A program made the position numbers and the translations under genes. A model generated the notes under the pieces. The model was not told the DNA's origin. It made no database searches and saw only the letters and a list, made by a program, of their open reading frames with translations. Positions 15,348 through 23,552 of a stretch of DNA of 31,377 bases are shown here, in pieces (position 1 is the stretch's first letter; the number at the start of each line of letters is the position of its first letter). The stretch is from Salinisphaera sp035690525 (GTDB taxonomy: Bacteria; Pseudomonadota; Gammaproteobacteria; Nevskiales; Salinisphaeraceae), in NCBI RefSeq assembly GCF_035690525.1, contig NZ_DASSKM010000201.1, forward strand, positions 1 through 31,377. The letters are read 5' to 3'.

Positions 15348-16451
15348 TTACCCCGTAGGCGCCAGCGATGGGTCGAACAACACCTTGCCGTTGAGCTGGC
15401 CTGAGGCCAAACGCTCGAGTTGTTCGGGCAGATCCTCGAGCGGCCGCACCGAATCGAGCATCTCGTCTCCGAGGTTGGTCGTAACCAAGATTTCGAGCGC
15501 AGGCGTGAGATCCTCGTCGCACACGTGGGCCAGCGTGGTGCGAACGTTGATTTCCCGCATCACGAGCGCGTGCACGTTGATCGGCTCTTCCTTCGAGGGC
15601 AGCCCGACTTGGAGAATAGTGCCGCCGTCACGAACCATTTCAATGGCGTGGTTCATCTGACCGCGCGCACCGCTGGCTTCGATCACAATATCGGCACCTC
15701 GTTTGCCGAGCGCCGCCGTCACTTCAGTGGCCACATCATCGCCGGCCGCGATCACGCGGCTTACGCCCAGACGTTTAGCCCGCTCTAAACGGGCCCCCGG
15801 GAAATCGATGACGGTGATATCGGCCCCGTCCGCTAAATAGCGAATTCCCGTCAACACGAAGGTGCCGATTGCGCCCGCGCCGATGATCACGATTCGGTCG
15901 TTTTTTCCGACACCGGCCCGTCGCGCCGCATGCAGCCCGACGGCAAGCGGCTGCGCCAGACCGGCCTTGTCCAGCGACAACCCCTTGGGCAGCGGCACGA
16001 GCATGCTCTCGGGCGCCGAGACGAATTCAGCCATGCCACCGTCCGTGCTCAGGCCTAGGGTGTAATAACGTCGGCAAAGATTGGTGCGCCCTTCGCGACA
16101 GCGATCGCATTCGCCGCAGGACACGCCGGCGCCACTGACCACGATATCACCAACCGAATAGCGGCTCTCGCCGCCGACCTCGATCACTTCACCGACGAAC
16201 TCATGCCCGGGAATCATCGGCCCCGTATGGCCTGTAACCGGGTGGGGCTGGTTGACCGCGAACGCGATCGGCCCTGCTTTCCATTCCGTGGCATCGGTAC
16301 CGCAAATGCCGGAGCGCAGCACGCGCAGCAACACTTCGCCGTCGCCCCGCATCGGCGCCGCCACTTCCTCGATACGAACGTCGTGATCGCCGTAATACAC
16401 GGCGGCCTTCATACGAGCGCCAGAATTTTCGGCGACTTGTGAATTTGCCAT
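15348..16451 (-). CDS. Zinc-dependent alcohol dehydrogenase, threonine/iditol dehydrogenase-like
   Basis: A 367-residue medium-chain dehydrogenase starting at 16451 behind GAAGGAG. The catalytic zinc site has Cys50 (GICGTDATEW) and His83/Glu84 (PGHEFVGEV). The structural zinc cysteines 112, 115, 118 and 126 (CGECDRCREGRTNLC) are intact. The nucleotide motif is IGAGAIGTFVL with Asp in VIDFPG. At the position usually occupied by Glu in VEPLAV it reads AQPLAVGLH, that is Gln167, a change near the active site. It lies 69 bases after the fused ATPase-permease gene and before a second dehydrogenase. The substrate is unknown, but a polyol or sugar-like secondary alcohol fits both family and context. 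Confidence 0.83.
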   Translation of the reverse strand: MANSQVAENSGARMKAAVYYGDHDVRIEEVAAPMRGDGEVLLRVLRSGICGTDATEWKAGPIAFAVNQPHPVTGHTGPMIPGHEFVGEVIEVGGESRYSVGDIVVSGAGVSCGECDRCREGRTNLCRRYYTLGLSTDGGMAEFVSAPESMLVPLPKGLSLDKAGLAQPLAVGLHAARRAGVGKNDRIVIIGAGAIGTFVLTGIRYLADGADITVIDFPGARLERAKRLGVSRVIAAGDDVATEVTAALGKRGADIVIEASGARGQMNHAIEMVRDGGTILQVGLPSKEEPINVHALVMREINVRTTLAHVCDEDLTPALEILVTTNLGDEMLDSVRPLEDLPEQLERLASGQLNGKVLFDPSLAPTG

Positions 16452-16520
16452 TTAAACTCCTTCTCGTCGGTTGGACCGGGCGCGAATCAGAACGTTCTCA
16501 GGACTGTCCGGTCTGAATTT

Positions 16521-19055
16521 TTAAGCACTGCGTTGGCGTGCCGCCGTGTAAACAAAGGCCGCGATCAAAACCAGCGCACCCTGGAACGCGTATTGATAGG
16601 TCTGCGACAGACCAAGGAATGTCACGGCGTTGAGCACTTCCGTGAGCAACAGCGCCCCCAGCAACGTGGTAATGAACGAACCGCGGCCGCCTCGAAGACT
16701 AGTTCCGCCAAGCACCACGGCGGTGATGCTCGATAGCGTGTAGTTCACGCCTTGCTGGGGGTCGCCCACGCCGATCAAGGCCATCAGCATCACGGCGCCG
16801 AACGTGGTCAGCAACGCCGTGCCGATATAGCCGGCAACGAACGTACGATCGATATGTACCCCGATACGGCGCGCCGATTCTTCGTTGGAGCCGGTGGCGC
16901 GAAGTTGCCAGCCGGACCGGACCCGCCGAAGCAGGTATTCGGCCGCAACGGCGACCGCCACCAAGACGATGAAAGCAACCGGGATCGGCCCTATCTTCGA
17001 GGAAATGATTGCGACCACCCCGGAATCGATATAGCCACCGGGCCCAGCGCGCAGGAGGAAACTGCAGCCCTGCAACCCGATATACATCGCCAGGGTGGCC
17101 GCAATCGGCGTAAAGTTCGCAAACCGTATCAGGCAGCCGTTGAACGCGCCCACCAGGAATGCAACGCCGAACATCAAGGCAAAGCCGGCGATCATCATGC
17201 CCGGGGGCTGGCCCTCGTTGACGAAAAACGAAGCCACGACCACGAGCAGGCCCGCGAGCGGGCCGACCGACAGATCGATCCCCGACAGCAGCAAGGCGAT
17301 TGTCTGACCGAGCGCAATAAAACCAAGCGCCGTCGCGAGCGTCAGAATATTGGTGATATTGAAAGCAGACAGATAGTACGCGTTCTGGCTGAACACGAAC
17401 AGCGCCAGCGCGACGATGACCATCGTGAGCGGCACGGCCGGTGCATTGTCGCTGTCGACGAAGCGCTTGATGCCCTGAGCGCGGCGCTGGATCTTTTTCG
17501 TGGCCGGCCCGTTGTTATCCACATGCGCATCAGCATTCACGGCCGCGCCGACAATACGGTTTTCAACCACCTCGTCACCGGTCAGCGTCGCCACCACACG
17601 ACCACGCGACATGACGATGACCTGATCGCACAGGCCTTCGAGTTCGGCCGCATCGGAGGAATTGACCACCACCGGCGTTCCCGCCTCGGACACCTCGCGC
17701 AAGATACGATAGATTTCGGCGCGCGCACCGACATCCACCCCTTGCGTGGGCTCGTCGGCGATCACCAGGCCCGGCGCCGACAACAACGCGCGCGCCATTA
17801 CGATTTTCTGCTGATTGCCGCCGGACAGCGACGATACCGGCGCCTCGACACCCGGGGCTTTCACGGCCAGCGAATCGAAGGTGGACGACACGCGATCCAT
17901 TTCTCGGCGACGACTGAGCAACCCACCGACACTGAAACTGCTCAGCGCCGACAGGGCGGCGTTTTCTCGGATACTTAAACCAGCCGCCAACCCTTCGGCG
18001 TGCCGATCCGAGGGCATGAAGGCCACCTCGCGGCACAATTTTCGATGATCGAGCAGGCGCCCGTTGAGATACACTTGTCCCTGAAAGGAATGCAGCCCGG
18101 CCAATGCGCGCATCAGGTCGGACTGGCCGTTGCCCGCCACGCCGGCAACCCCGATGATCTGCCCTGGCCGCGCCTCGAAACTGACCTTCGAGAATCCTTT
18201 TCCGCTAATGCTATCGACATGCAGATTGACCGATTCGGAGCGAACCGTCGGTTTGGCCGGAAACGTGGAGCCCAACTCGCGCCCGACGATCAGCGACAGT
18301 AGCGTTTCGTCGTCAACCTCATCGACGATCGCGCCACCACGAACACGACCGTCTCTAAGTACGGTCACGCGGCGCGCGATCTGGCGCAGCTCTGCCAGTC
18401 TATGCGTGATGTAGATCACCGACGTCCCTTTGGCGACGACCTCCCGAATTCGACCGAACAGCATCTCAGTAGCATCCTGATCCAAAGATGCGGTGGGTTC
18501 GTCCAGGATCAGAACCCGCGGCTCAATAGCGAGCGCCTTGGCTATTTCAAGAAGATGCTTTTCCGCGATCGTCAGTGAGTCACCGCGCGCTTGCAACGAG
18601 ACATCGAGTTCCACGCTTGACAAAATCTCGGTGGCCACATCTCGGTCGGCGCGCCCCTCAAACACCGCACGCGGCAATGCGACCTGGAGATTTTCCAACA
18701 CCGACAGATCATCAAGCACGGCCGGATGCTGGAACGAGATCGCGATGCCGAGTGCGGCTGCCGATTCCGGGGACAACGGGGCCACGGGACGCCCGTCGAA
18801 TTCGATGTCACCTTGATCCGGCTGTAACGCACCGGAAATGACATTCATGAGTGTCGATTTGCCCGCGCCGTTCTCGCCTAGAATCGCATGCACTTCGCCA
18901 GCATTGAATTCGACGTCGACATCGGCCAGAGCCGCAACGTCGGCATAGAATTTCGAAATATTGGAGAGCCGGATGACCACGGGACCAGACGCCGACGTTT
19001 CGCTCGTGATCCTTAGGCCGTCCGCTGGCTCAATGGCTGCGGCAGAATTTGACAT
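16521..19055 (-). CDS. Ribose-type ABC importer, fused double ATPase and permease
   Basis: A single polypeptide of about 844 residues joins what are normally two proteins, RbsA and RbsC. NBD1 has Walker A GENGAGKST at about 60-68, the RbsA-like signature LTIAEKHLLEIAKAL and Walker B LILDEPTASLD. NBD2 has the degenerate Walker A GVAGNGQSDL, signature LSGGNQQKIVMARAL and Walker B VIADEPTQGVD. From about residue 541 a polytopic permease follows with GIDLSVGPLAG and VVLGGTSLRGGRGS, motifs of RbsC. The linker is hydrophilic with no stop or frameshift visible. A TTG at 19067 is an alternative start. It lies 76 bases after the binding-protein gene and should pair with the separate permease of this operon. 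Confidence 0.87.
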   Translation of the reverse strand: MSNSAAAIEPADGLRITSETSASGPVVIRLSNISKFYADVAALADVDVEFNAGEVHAILGENGAGKSTLMNVISGALQPDQGDIEFDGRPVAPLSPESAAALGIAISFQHPAVLDDLSVLENLQVALPRAVFEGRADRDVATEILSSVELDVSLQARGDSLTIAEKHLLEIAKALAIEPRVLILDEPTASLDQDATEMLFGRIREVVAKGTSVIYITHRLAELRQIARRVTVLRDGRVRGGAIVDEVDDETLLSLIVGRELGSTFPAKPTVRSESVNLHVDSISGKGFSKVSFEARPGQIIGVAGVAGNGQSDLMRALAGLHSFQGQVYLNGRLLDHRKLCREVAFMPSDRHAEGLAAGLSIRENAALSALSSFSVGGLLSRRREMDRVSSTFDSLAVKAPGVEAPVSSLSGGNQQKIVMARALLSAPGLVIADEPTQGVDVGARAEIYRILREVSEAGTPVVVNSSDAAELEGLCDQVIVMSRGRVVATLTGDEVVENRIVGAAVNADAHVDNNGPATKKIQRRAQGIKRFVDSDNAPAVPLTMVIVALALFVFSQNAYYLSAFNITNILTLATALGFIALGQTIALLLSGIDLSVGPLAGLLVVVASFFVNEGQPPGMMIAGFALMFGVAFLVGAFNGCLIRFANFTPIAATLAMYIGLQGCSFLLRAGPGGYIDSGVVAIISSKIGPIPVAFIVLVAVAVAAEYLLRRVRSGWQLRATGSNEESARRIGVHIDRTFVAGYIGTALLTTFGAVMLMALIGVGDPQQGVNYTLSSITAVVLGGTSLRGGRGSFITTLLGALLLTEVLNAVTFLGLSQTYQYAFQGALVLIAAFVYTAARQRSA

Positions 19056-19131
19056 TTGAACATCCAAGCAACTGGATAATCGCGACCACCACGGCGGCCT
19101 GAGGAACCGTCCTCAAGCCGCATCGACGCGT

Positions 19132-20250
19132 TCATTGATTTATGATCGAAGCCTGCTTCTTGGCCGGCATTTGGGACGACAGATAGATGTCTCCGGGAAG
19201 ATTCGGGCGACACTGCACCTCGTTGGGTTTACCTGTGACCGAATTCTCGAACACCCGCGACTGGAAAGTTGCGCTGTCCGGAACCTGACCCTTGGTGGCC
19301 TTGGCCACGGCCCAATGAACGGCCAATCGAACGTTGTCGATGCCGGTCGTCACCGTGAATAATTTGAACTTTGGGTTGTTTTTATGGTGGTTTTTCCAGA
19401 AACAACCGAGCGAATTCCCATCGGTAGTGGCGATCGCGGGTATGGAACGGCCGAATTTCTTGAAGACCGAAAGCGCACCCACCAACGACGGGCCGAAGTC
19501 TGAAACGATCACGTCGATCTCGTCGTGTTTCGAGATCTCCGAGGCCAAGACCCGCTGGGTCAGGGCCGGATCCCAGTTCGTTACGTCGTACGGATGCGTA
19601 TTGATGAACTTGTACGAGGGCCCCAGGACCGATTTCATACCCTCGAGCTCTTCGGCGCCTTGACTGTTGCCGGCCGGACCGCTGATGAACAGAATGTTAC
19701 CGCCGTCAGGCAGAATCTTTTGAATCCAATGGGCCCAATGCTTACCATCGCTTTTAAACGAGGTGCCCACGAATTTCGTGTAGTTCTTACCGGCCTCACC
19801 ACCAACATGCACCCGGTAAGGAACTACCACGCGACCCGCCTCGTAAGCACTGGTAAGAGCCGGAAGAACCGCCGGCCCGGCATCACCGAATACGATCAGC
19901 GCGTCAAAGCCTCGCGCCGTCATGCTCTTGATATCGGAAATCGCCTGCTGGGTACTGCCGTGACCATTGGCGTACTCGAATTTAGTCACGCTCGGACATT
20001 TGCTGGCTTCGTTATGAGCGATGTTCTTGGCGATAAGCTTCCAGCTATTGCCGCCCATACCATCGAGATAAGCCAACGATGCTTCTTTCGGCCCGCACCA
20101 GGAAGGGCCAGGTCCTTTACTAGCCTGCGCGTCGTTATTCGCAGCCTGACCCGTCGAGTCCTGAGAATCGGATCCAGAGCAGCCCGACAGGAAGGCCAGC
20201 GCCAAGCTCGTAGCGACCACGCCGGCTAGGCTAGGTAGCGACATTTTCAT
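19132..20250 (-). CDS. Sugar-type ABC importer substrate-binding lipoprotein
   Basis: A 372-residue exported lipoprotein. The signal peptide ends in the lipobox LSGC with Cys24, followed by a Ser/Gln/Asp-rich tether to about residue 48. The mature part has the two-lobed periplasmic-binding-protein-4 pattern, with DALIVFGDAGPAVLPAL in lobe 1, FISGPAGNSQGAEELEGM at the hinge and AIATTDGNSLGCFW in lobe 2. It would capture the substrate outside the inner membrane and deliver it to the paired permeases. The family serves ribose, xylose, inositol and similar polyols. Its start overlaps the end of the upstream permease gene by 20 bases and has AAAGGAG before the ATG. Confidence 0.87.
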   Translation of the reverse strand: MKMSLPSLAGVVATSLALAFLSGCSGSDSQDSTGQAANNDAQASKGPGPSWCGPKEASLAYLDGMGGNSWKLIAKNIAHNEASKCPSVTKFEYANGHGSTQQAISDIKSMTARGFDALIVFGDAGPAVLPALTSAYEAGRVVVPYRVHVGGEAGKNYTKFVGTSFKSDGKHWAHWIQKILPDGGNILFISGPAGNSQGAEELEGMKSVLGPSYKFINTHPYDVTNWDPALTQRVLASEISKHDEIDVIVSDFGPSLVGALSVFKKFGRSIPAIATTDGNSLGCFWKNHHKNNPKFKLFTVTTGIDNVRLAVHWAVAKATKGQVPDSATFQSRVFENSVTGKPNEVQCRPNLPGDIYLSSQMPAKKQASIINQ

Positions 20251-21271
20251 AACTATTCTCCTTTAACAATCGGTTTTTGGTTTTTTTCGTGATGCTCGAC
20301 CAGCGAACCGAATAGACAGCGATCCCGAAACCCAAGGCCAACGCCTGAATAATGGTCTGCGCGGAGTAGGGCACGCCGATCGCCAGCGCAAACTGACCTA
20401 GCTGAGTAAGGAAAAAGGCGGCAATGACCGTGGATACCGGAAAACCACGGCCACCCAGCAGCGAGGTGCCGCCTAGCACGACGACGGCCACCGACGGCAA
20501 CAGCAATGTGTCGCCCTGAAAGGCCGTCGGCTGACTGATAATGCCGGCCAGCAGGAAACCGGCGAACACATACAGCAGCTGCGCGTACGTATACGCCATC
20601 ATCTGATGCAGTCGTACGCGCAGACCCACCGCATTCGCGGCGCGGGGATTGGCGCCGATCGCCTCGAACCGACGCCCGGCCACCGTCTTTTTCATGACGA
20701 CGACGATCACCGCGAGAAGGGCCAACGCAAAGTAGACGGAGTGGCCAACGCCGAACGTCTGACCGCCGGCGATCTCCGCAAGCAATCGTGTTGTTGCGCG
20801 CGGAACACCACCCGAAACTGCGAATACACCGGCATATAGCAGCGCATTCATGCCAATGGTCGCAATAATGGGATTGAGGCGCAGAAATCCGACGATCAAG
20901 CCGTTGACCAGGCCAGCCGCGAGAGCGCAACCAAGCGCCATGCCCGCCGCCGGAAGCAAATAAGCGCTCTGGCCTGCCGGAACATGGGTCGCAATCACGA
21001 CGGCCAATGACACACCACCCGCCACCGATAGATCGAAACCGCCCTGCTGGACCACCAGCATCTGACCAAGCCCTACGATCGCGAGTATCGCGGCGAACGG
21101 AAGACTCCCCGCCAATGCACCTGAGGCCAGGCTGGAGGGCGCAAAGGTCAGGCAAATACCAATGAGAACCAGCGTCGATATAGAAACAGTAATGAACCCT
21201 TTGGCCAACGCGATACTGAAGGCGGGACGCGAACGCATCGCGCGGCCTGCCGTCTGCTCAGGCACGCTCAC
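20231..21271 (-). CDS. Ribose-type ABC importer permease (RbsC-like)
   Basis: A 346-residue inner-membrane permease with about eight to ten hydrophobic segments. Family motifs include GGFDLSVAGGVSLA, RLNPIIATIGMNALLYAG, FEAIGANPRAANAVGL and VVLGGTSLLGGRGF. The start is GTG at 21271, whose TGA-overlapping context (GTGA) couples it to a short reading frame upstream. An internal ATG at residue 12 is an alternative. It probably forms a heterodimeric channel with the permease half of the fused ATPase-permease encoded downstream, since the operon has two different permease domains and only one ATPase pair. Its tail overlaps the binding-protein start by 20 bases. Confidence 0.87.
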   Translation of the reverse strand: MSVPEQTAGRAMRSRPAFSIALAKGFITVSISTLVLIGICLTFAPSSLASGALAGSLPFAAILAIVGLGQMLVVQQGGFDLSVAGGVSLAVVIATHVPAGQSAYLLPAAGMALGCALAAGLVNGLIVGFLRLNPIIATIGMNALLYAGVFAVSGGVPRATTRLLAEIAGGQTFGVGHSVYFALALLAVIVVVMKKTVAGRRFEAIGANPRAANAVGLRVRLHQMMAYTYAQLLYVFAGFLLAGIISQPTAFQGDTLLLPSVAVVVLGGTSLLGGRGFPVSTVIAAFFLTQLGQFALAIGVPYSAQTIIQALALGFGIAVYSVRWSSITKKTKNRLLKENSYENVAT

Positions 21272-21500
21272 CGGGCGCCACCAAACTGTGTTCCAGCGTG
21301 CCGATCTGCAAGCAGGTGATGATGACGACAGGTATACGGCGTCCTAGTATCGATCGCCTGAGCCGCGTCGCATGATTGCTCACGTAGCGACCGCGAAATA
21401 TGATCGAGAAACGAAGACGAGGTCGCTTGGACGCGGCATCCGTGAGCAGCCCGATCTCCGCACCGGCAATAGGCTTCAGGCGTTGTATGCACGTGTCCAC
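21258..21500 (-). CDS. Short reading frame leading the importer operon, reality uncertain
   Basis: A strong AAGGAGGA site lies at about 21501-21508 in front of two possible GTG starts in different frames. One starts at 21500 (80 residues, beginning MDTCIQRLKPIAGAEIGLLT, ending at 21258). The other starts at 21492 (74 residues, ending at 21268) in a better-spaced position and with its TGA overlapping the permease GTG. Neither product resembles a family I know. The first has a hydrophobic stretch IPVVIITCLQI; the second is rich in Cys and His. The strong ribosome-binding site and the overlap with the permease start argue for translation of at least one frame, possibly as a leader. Confidence 0.3.
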   Translation of the reverse strand: MDTCIQRLKPIAGAEIGLLTDAASKRPRLRFSIIFRGRYVSNHATRLRRSILGRRIPVVIITCLQIGTLEHSLVAPGERA

Positions 21501-21610
21501 TCCTCCTTTCGTGTCGCGTCATTGCGCGACGACTGACTGCCCATCTAAACGATGCAATCATCGTGGGCTTTGTTATGGCTTTATCCTCGACAAGCGCGAG
21601 CTAGAGGTCC

Positions 21611-21650
21611 AATTCTATTTTTCGGGCTCATTTATATTTAATAAAAATAA
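21611..21650. promoter_or_regulatory. A/T-rich control element upstream of importer operon
   Basis: This block begins AATTCTATTTTT and matches 25 of 30 bases of the block at 13081-13110 beside lysR, in the same orientation relative to a leftward operon. It lies about 110 bases before the first possible start of the importer operon. It continues into a roughly palindromic run (ATTTATATTT then AATAAAAATAAAT). The surrounding DNA is GC-rich, so the tract stands out. It is inferred to be a promoter or operator recognised by the same LysR regulator. Confidence 0.45.
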
Positions 21651-21931
21651 ATAGGCCGCCTTTCGGGTCGTCGGCAACGGTAGAGGCCGAGGAAGCCAGT
21701 GCACGGTTGGATCGACAAACTATGCGGTCGATCTCGGCATTCGAGTGCTGGCGGCGTGGTATTCCGGCTGCTGGACAGCCTGGGTATCGACTGGATGCTT
21801 CGAGGCAGCCGAATATGGGCGCTTGTCTGAGCGCGCATCGTTCGAACGGCTATTCGGACCTCATGCTGATAGGCGACGAGATGCTGCGTTACAGCGCCGC
21901 CATAATCCGTTTCGCGGCCATCGACAATCGT
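21651..21931. other. Intergenic stretch without a supported gene
   Basis: Between the importer control region and the stop of the Mut7-C gene there are several short open frames on both strands. None has a ribosome-binding site or recognisable similarity. The A/T-rich signal ends at about 21655 and composition returns to GC-rich, so this may be the junction between the acquired importer/catabolic block and ancestral DNA. Confidence 0.4.
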
Positions 21932-22687
21932 CTAGTCGCGCTTGACGATCCGGTCGGCGCTGCCGAGCCGCGCCAGCCGATCGAGCCAGGCCCGAACATC
22001 ACGGGTGTGGCTGCCGGACCAGAACAATTTGTCGCAGGCCGGGCACAGTGCGAAGCGTTCGTAGTAGCGCCGGGTCAGCGGCGCCAGCCGGTGGACGATG
22101 TCGGTCTTATCGACCGCCGCCAGCGGCGTGTTGCAATCGCTGCACCGGCTGAACGGCGCCATACGCGCGCCGAGCAGGAAATGGATGGCGATATCGTCGA
22201 GCTGGACGTGCGGATCGTCGGCGCGCACGAAGCGGCCGTGAACCACGCGGGCGCGCTTGAGCAGGCCGCGATCGCGCGTGAGCAGAATACGGCGTTGTTC
22301 GTCGGCGATCGCGGCCAGCGTGGCGTCGTCGCAGTCATTGCTATAACGGGTGTCGAAGCCGGCCAGCCGCAGATAGCGCGCCAGCCGGCCGAGATGGGTG
22401 TCGAGCACGAAACGCGGCGGATCGGGCGGCGCCTCGCGCAGCCGCGACCGGCACCCGGGCCGGCTCGGCGCGACCACGACGTCTGCTTCACTGCCGATAT
22501 CCAGAACCGTGCTGCCGTTATCGACGCAGCCGTCGATACGGATCGCGCCGATCTCGGTATGCGGTACGCCACAGGCTTCGATAATGTCCTTGATATTCGC
22601 CCGGCGCGCTAACGCCTCATGGCGCGTGGCACCGCGCTGTGCCGGGGCAAGAAAATCGCCGAGTTCTCCAAGAAAACGGATTCGCAT
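21932..22687 (-). CDS. Mut7-C RNase-domain protein with ubiquitin-like N-terminus
   Basis: A 251-residue protein. Residues 1-80 form a ThiS/ubiquitin-like beta-grasp domain (MRIRFLGELGDFL, then ADVVVAPSRPG). Residues 92-180 form the Mut7-C PIN-like domain with FVLDTHLGRLARYLRLAGFD (Asp96) and ILLTRDRGLL (Asp139), acidic residues that would bind metal for RNA cleavage. A zinc ribbon follows, with Cys182, Cys185, Cys215 and Cys218 (CSDC, CPAC), then FWSGSHTRDVRAWLDRL. This domain order is the usual bacterial form, thought to act on RNA in the cytoplasm, but no specific substrate is established to my knowledge. The gene is followed 24 bases upstream by the phosphoesterase gene on the same strand. 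Confidence 0.88.
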   Translation of the reverse strand: MRIRFLGELGDFLAPAQRGATRHEALARRANIKDIIEACGVPHTEIGAIRIDGCVDNGSTVLDIGSEADVVVAPSRPGCRSRLREAPPDPPRFVLDTHLGRLARYLRLAGFDTRYSNDCDDATLAAIADEQRRILLTRDRGLLKRARVVHGRFVRADDPHVQLDDIAIHFLLGARMAPFSRCSDCNTPLAAVDKTDIVHRLAPLTRRYYERFALCPACDKLFWSGSHTRDVRAWLDRLARLGSADRIVKRD

Positions 22688-22711
22688 GATTCGAAACGAT
22701 TCGGGTGTCGG

Positions 22712-23206
22712 CTAGCGCCGGCGGAGCTTGCCGGCCAGTGGCTCGAAGATCACCGGCTCGACCCGCCAGCCGTCGTCGACGATACGCAGTTCGATATAAC
22801 CCGGCCCGCCGTAGGCACGGCTCTTGCCGGCCGCGCCCGGGTTGAGCAGCCAGGGCGCGGCCTCGGTCTCGAGCACGCGACGATGACTATGGCCGCAGAC
22901 GATGGCGCGGGCATGAGGAAATTCGGCGCGCAGCCGGCGGTGCCGGGTCCTCGACGGCCACTGGTGGCCGTGCATGACCGCGAGTCGGCCGCCGGGCAGA
23001 TCGCGGCTGGCGGATTGCGGCCAGGGGCTGTCGTCCGGGTCGTTGTTGCCGGCGACAATTAGAAGCTCATCGGCGCGGCCGGCCAACGCGTCGACGACGG
23101 TCTCACCGACGTCGCCAGCATGCACGATCAGCGCGGCGCCGGTCGCACACTCGGCGATCCGGGGGTCGAGAAAGCCGTGGGTATCGGCAAGAATCACGAC
23201 ACGCAT
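22712..23206 (-). CDS. YfcE-type metallophosphoesterase
   Basis: A 164-residue calcineurin-like phosphoesterase starting MRVVILADTHGFLDPRI. The metal-binding motifs are in order: Asp8 and His10 (ADTHG), Asp32 (HAGDVG), Asn55 (GNND), His79 (VMHGH), and His106 and His108 (CGHSH). The length and order match the YfcE/MJ0936 group of small cytoplasmic phosphodiesterases. The start at 23206 is the family start; an open frame reaching 23326 adds 40 unrelated residues. It lies just upstream of the Mut7-C gene with a 24-base gap, so the pair is probably co-transcribed. Confidence 0.88.
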   Translation of the reverse strand: MRVVILADTHGFLDPRIAECATGAALIVHAGDVGETVVDALAGRADELLIVAGNNDPDDSPWPQSASRDLPGGRLAVMHGHQWPSRTRHRRLRAEFPHARAIVCGHSHRRVLETEAAPWLLNPGAAGKSRAYGGPGYIELRIVDDGWRVEPVIFEPLAGKLRRR

Positions 23207-23552
23207 CGCGCTATTGATCCAGCAATAGCGCCGCCGAGCAAGGCGACGTAGCTCGTCCGAGCAACCAAAATCGACAGGACCGGGCGCGAAAACATAGCGT
23301 TCCACGCGTGAGTGCGCCGTAATCATGCGGTGTTAGGCCAAACCCCAGGCCTGATCCCAGGTTAAACCCCAGACCGGCTCGCCGTGCGGCAAAACCACCG
23401 GCGCCCCGTCCGCCGGCCCGGCCTCGGCGTGAACCGTCACCAAACCGCCTGCATCGGTCGCGAGCGGCGGATATTCGACGATCGGCCGTATATACCATAT
23501 CGTTCCCCATTCACGGTTGAGCCTATGGTCACAAACACGCTAGCGTTGCCTC
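23207..23552. other. Intergenic region between divergent genes, no supported gene
   Basis: This 346-base gap separates the leftward phosphoesterase from the rightward lipoprotein gene and should hold both promoters. A minus-strand frame from about 23543 down to a TAA at 23334-23336 encodes a protein-like string ending EPVWGLTWDQAWGLA. It lacks any usual start codon after its upstream in-frame TAG, so it is not called as a gene; it could be a relic. Confidence 0.4.

Noticed and set aside
16752..17978. 408-codon plus-strand open frame
   Set aside because: It lies antisense to the fused ATPase-permease, is rich in Arg, His, Asp and Gln as GC-rich shadows are, and has no recognisable domain.
21707..22612. 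301-codon plus-strand open frame
   Set aside because: Mostly antisense to the Mut7-C gene; no ribosome-binding site or motif. The part before 21931 is also without recognisable similarity.
23334..23543. Minus-strand frame with protein-like ending WGLTWDQAWGLA
   Set aside because: No start codon follows its upstream in-frame TAG and no family is recognised; kept only as a possible relic.
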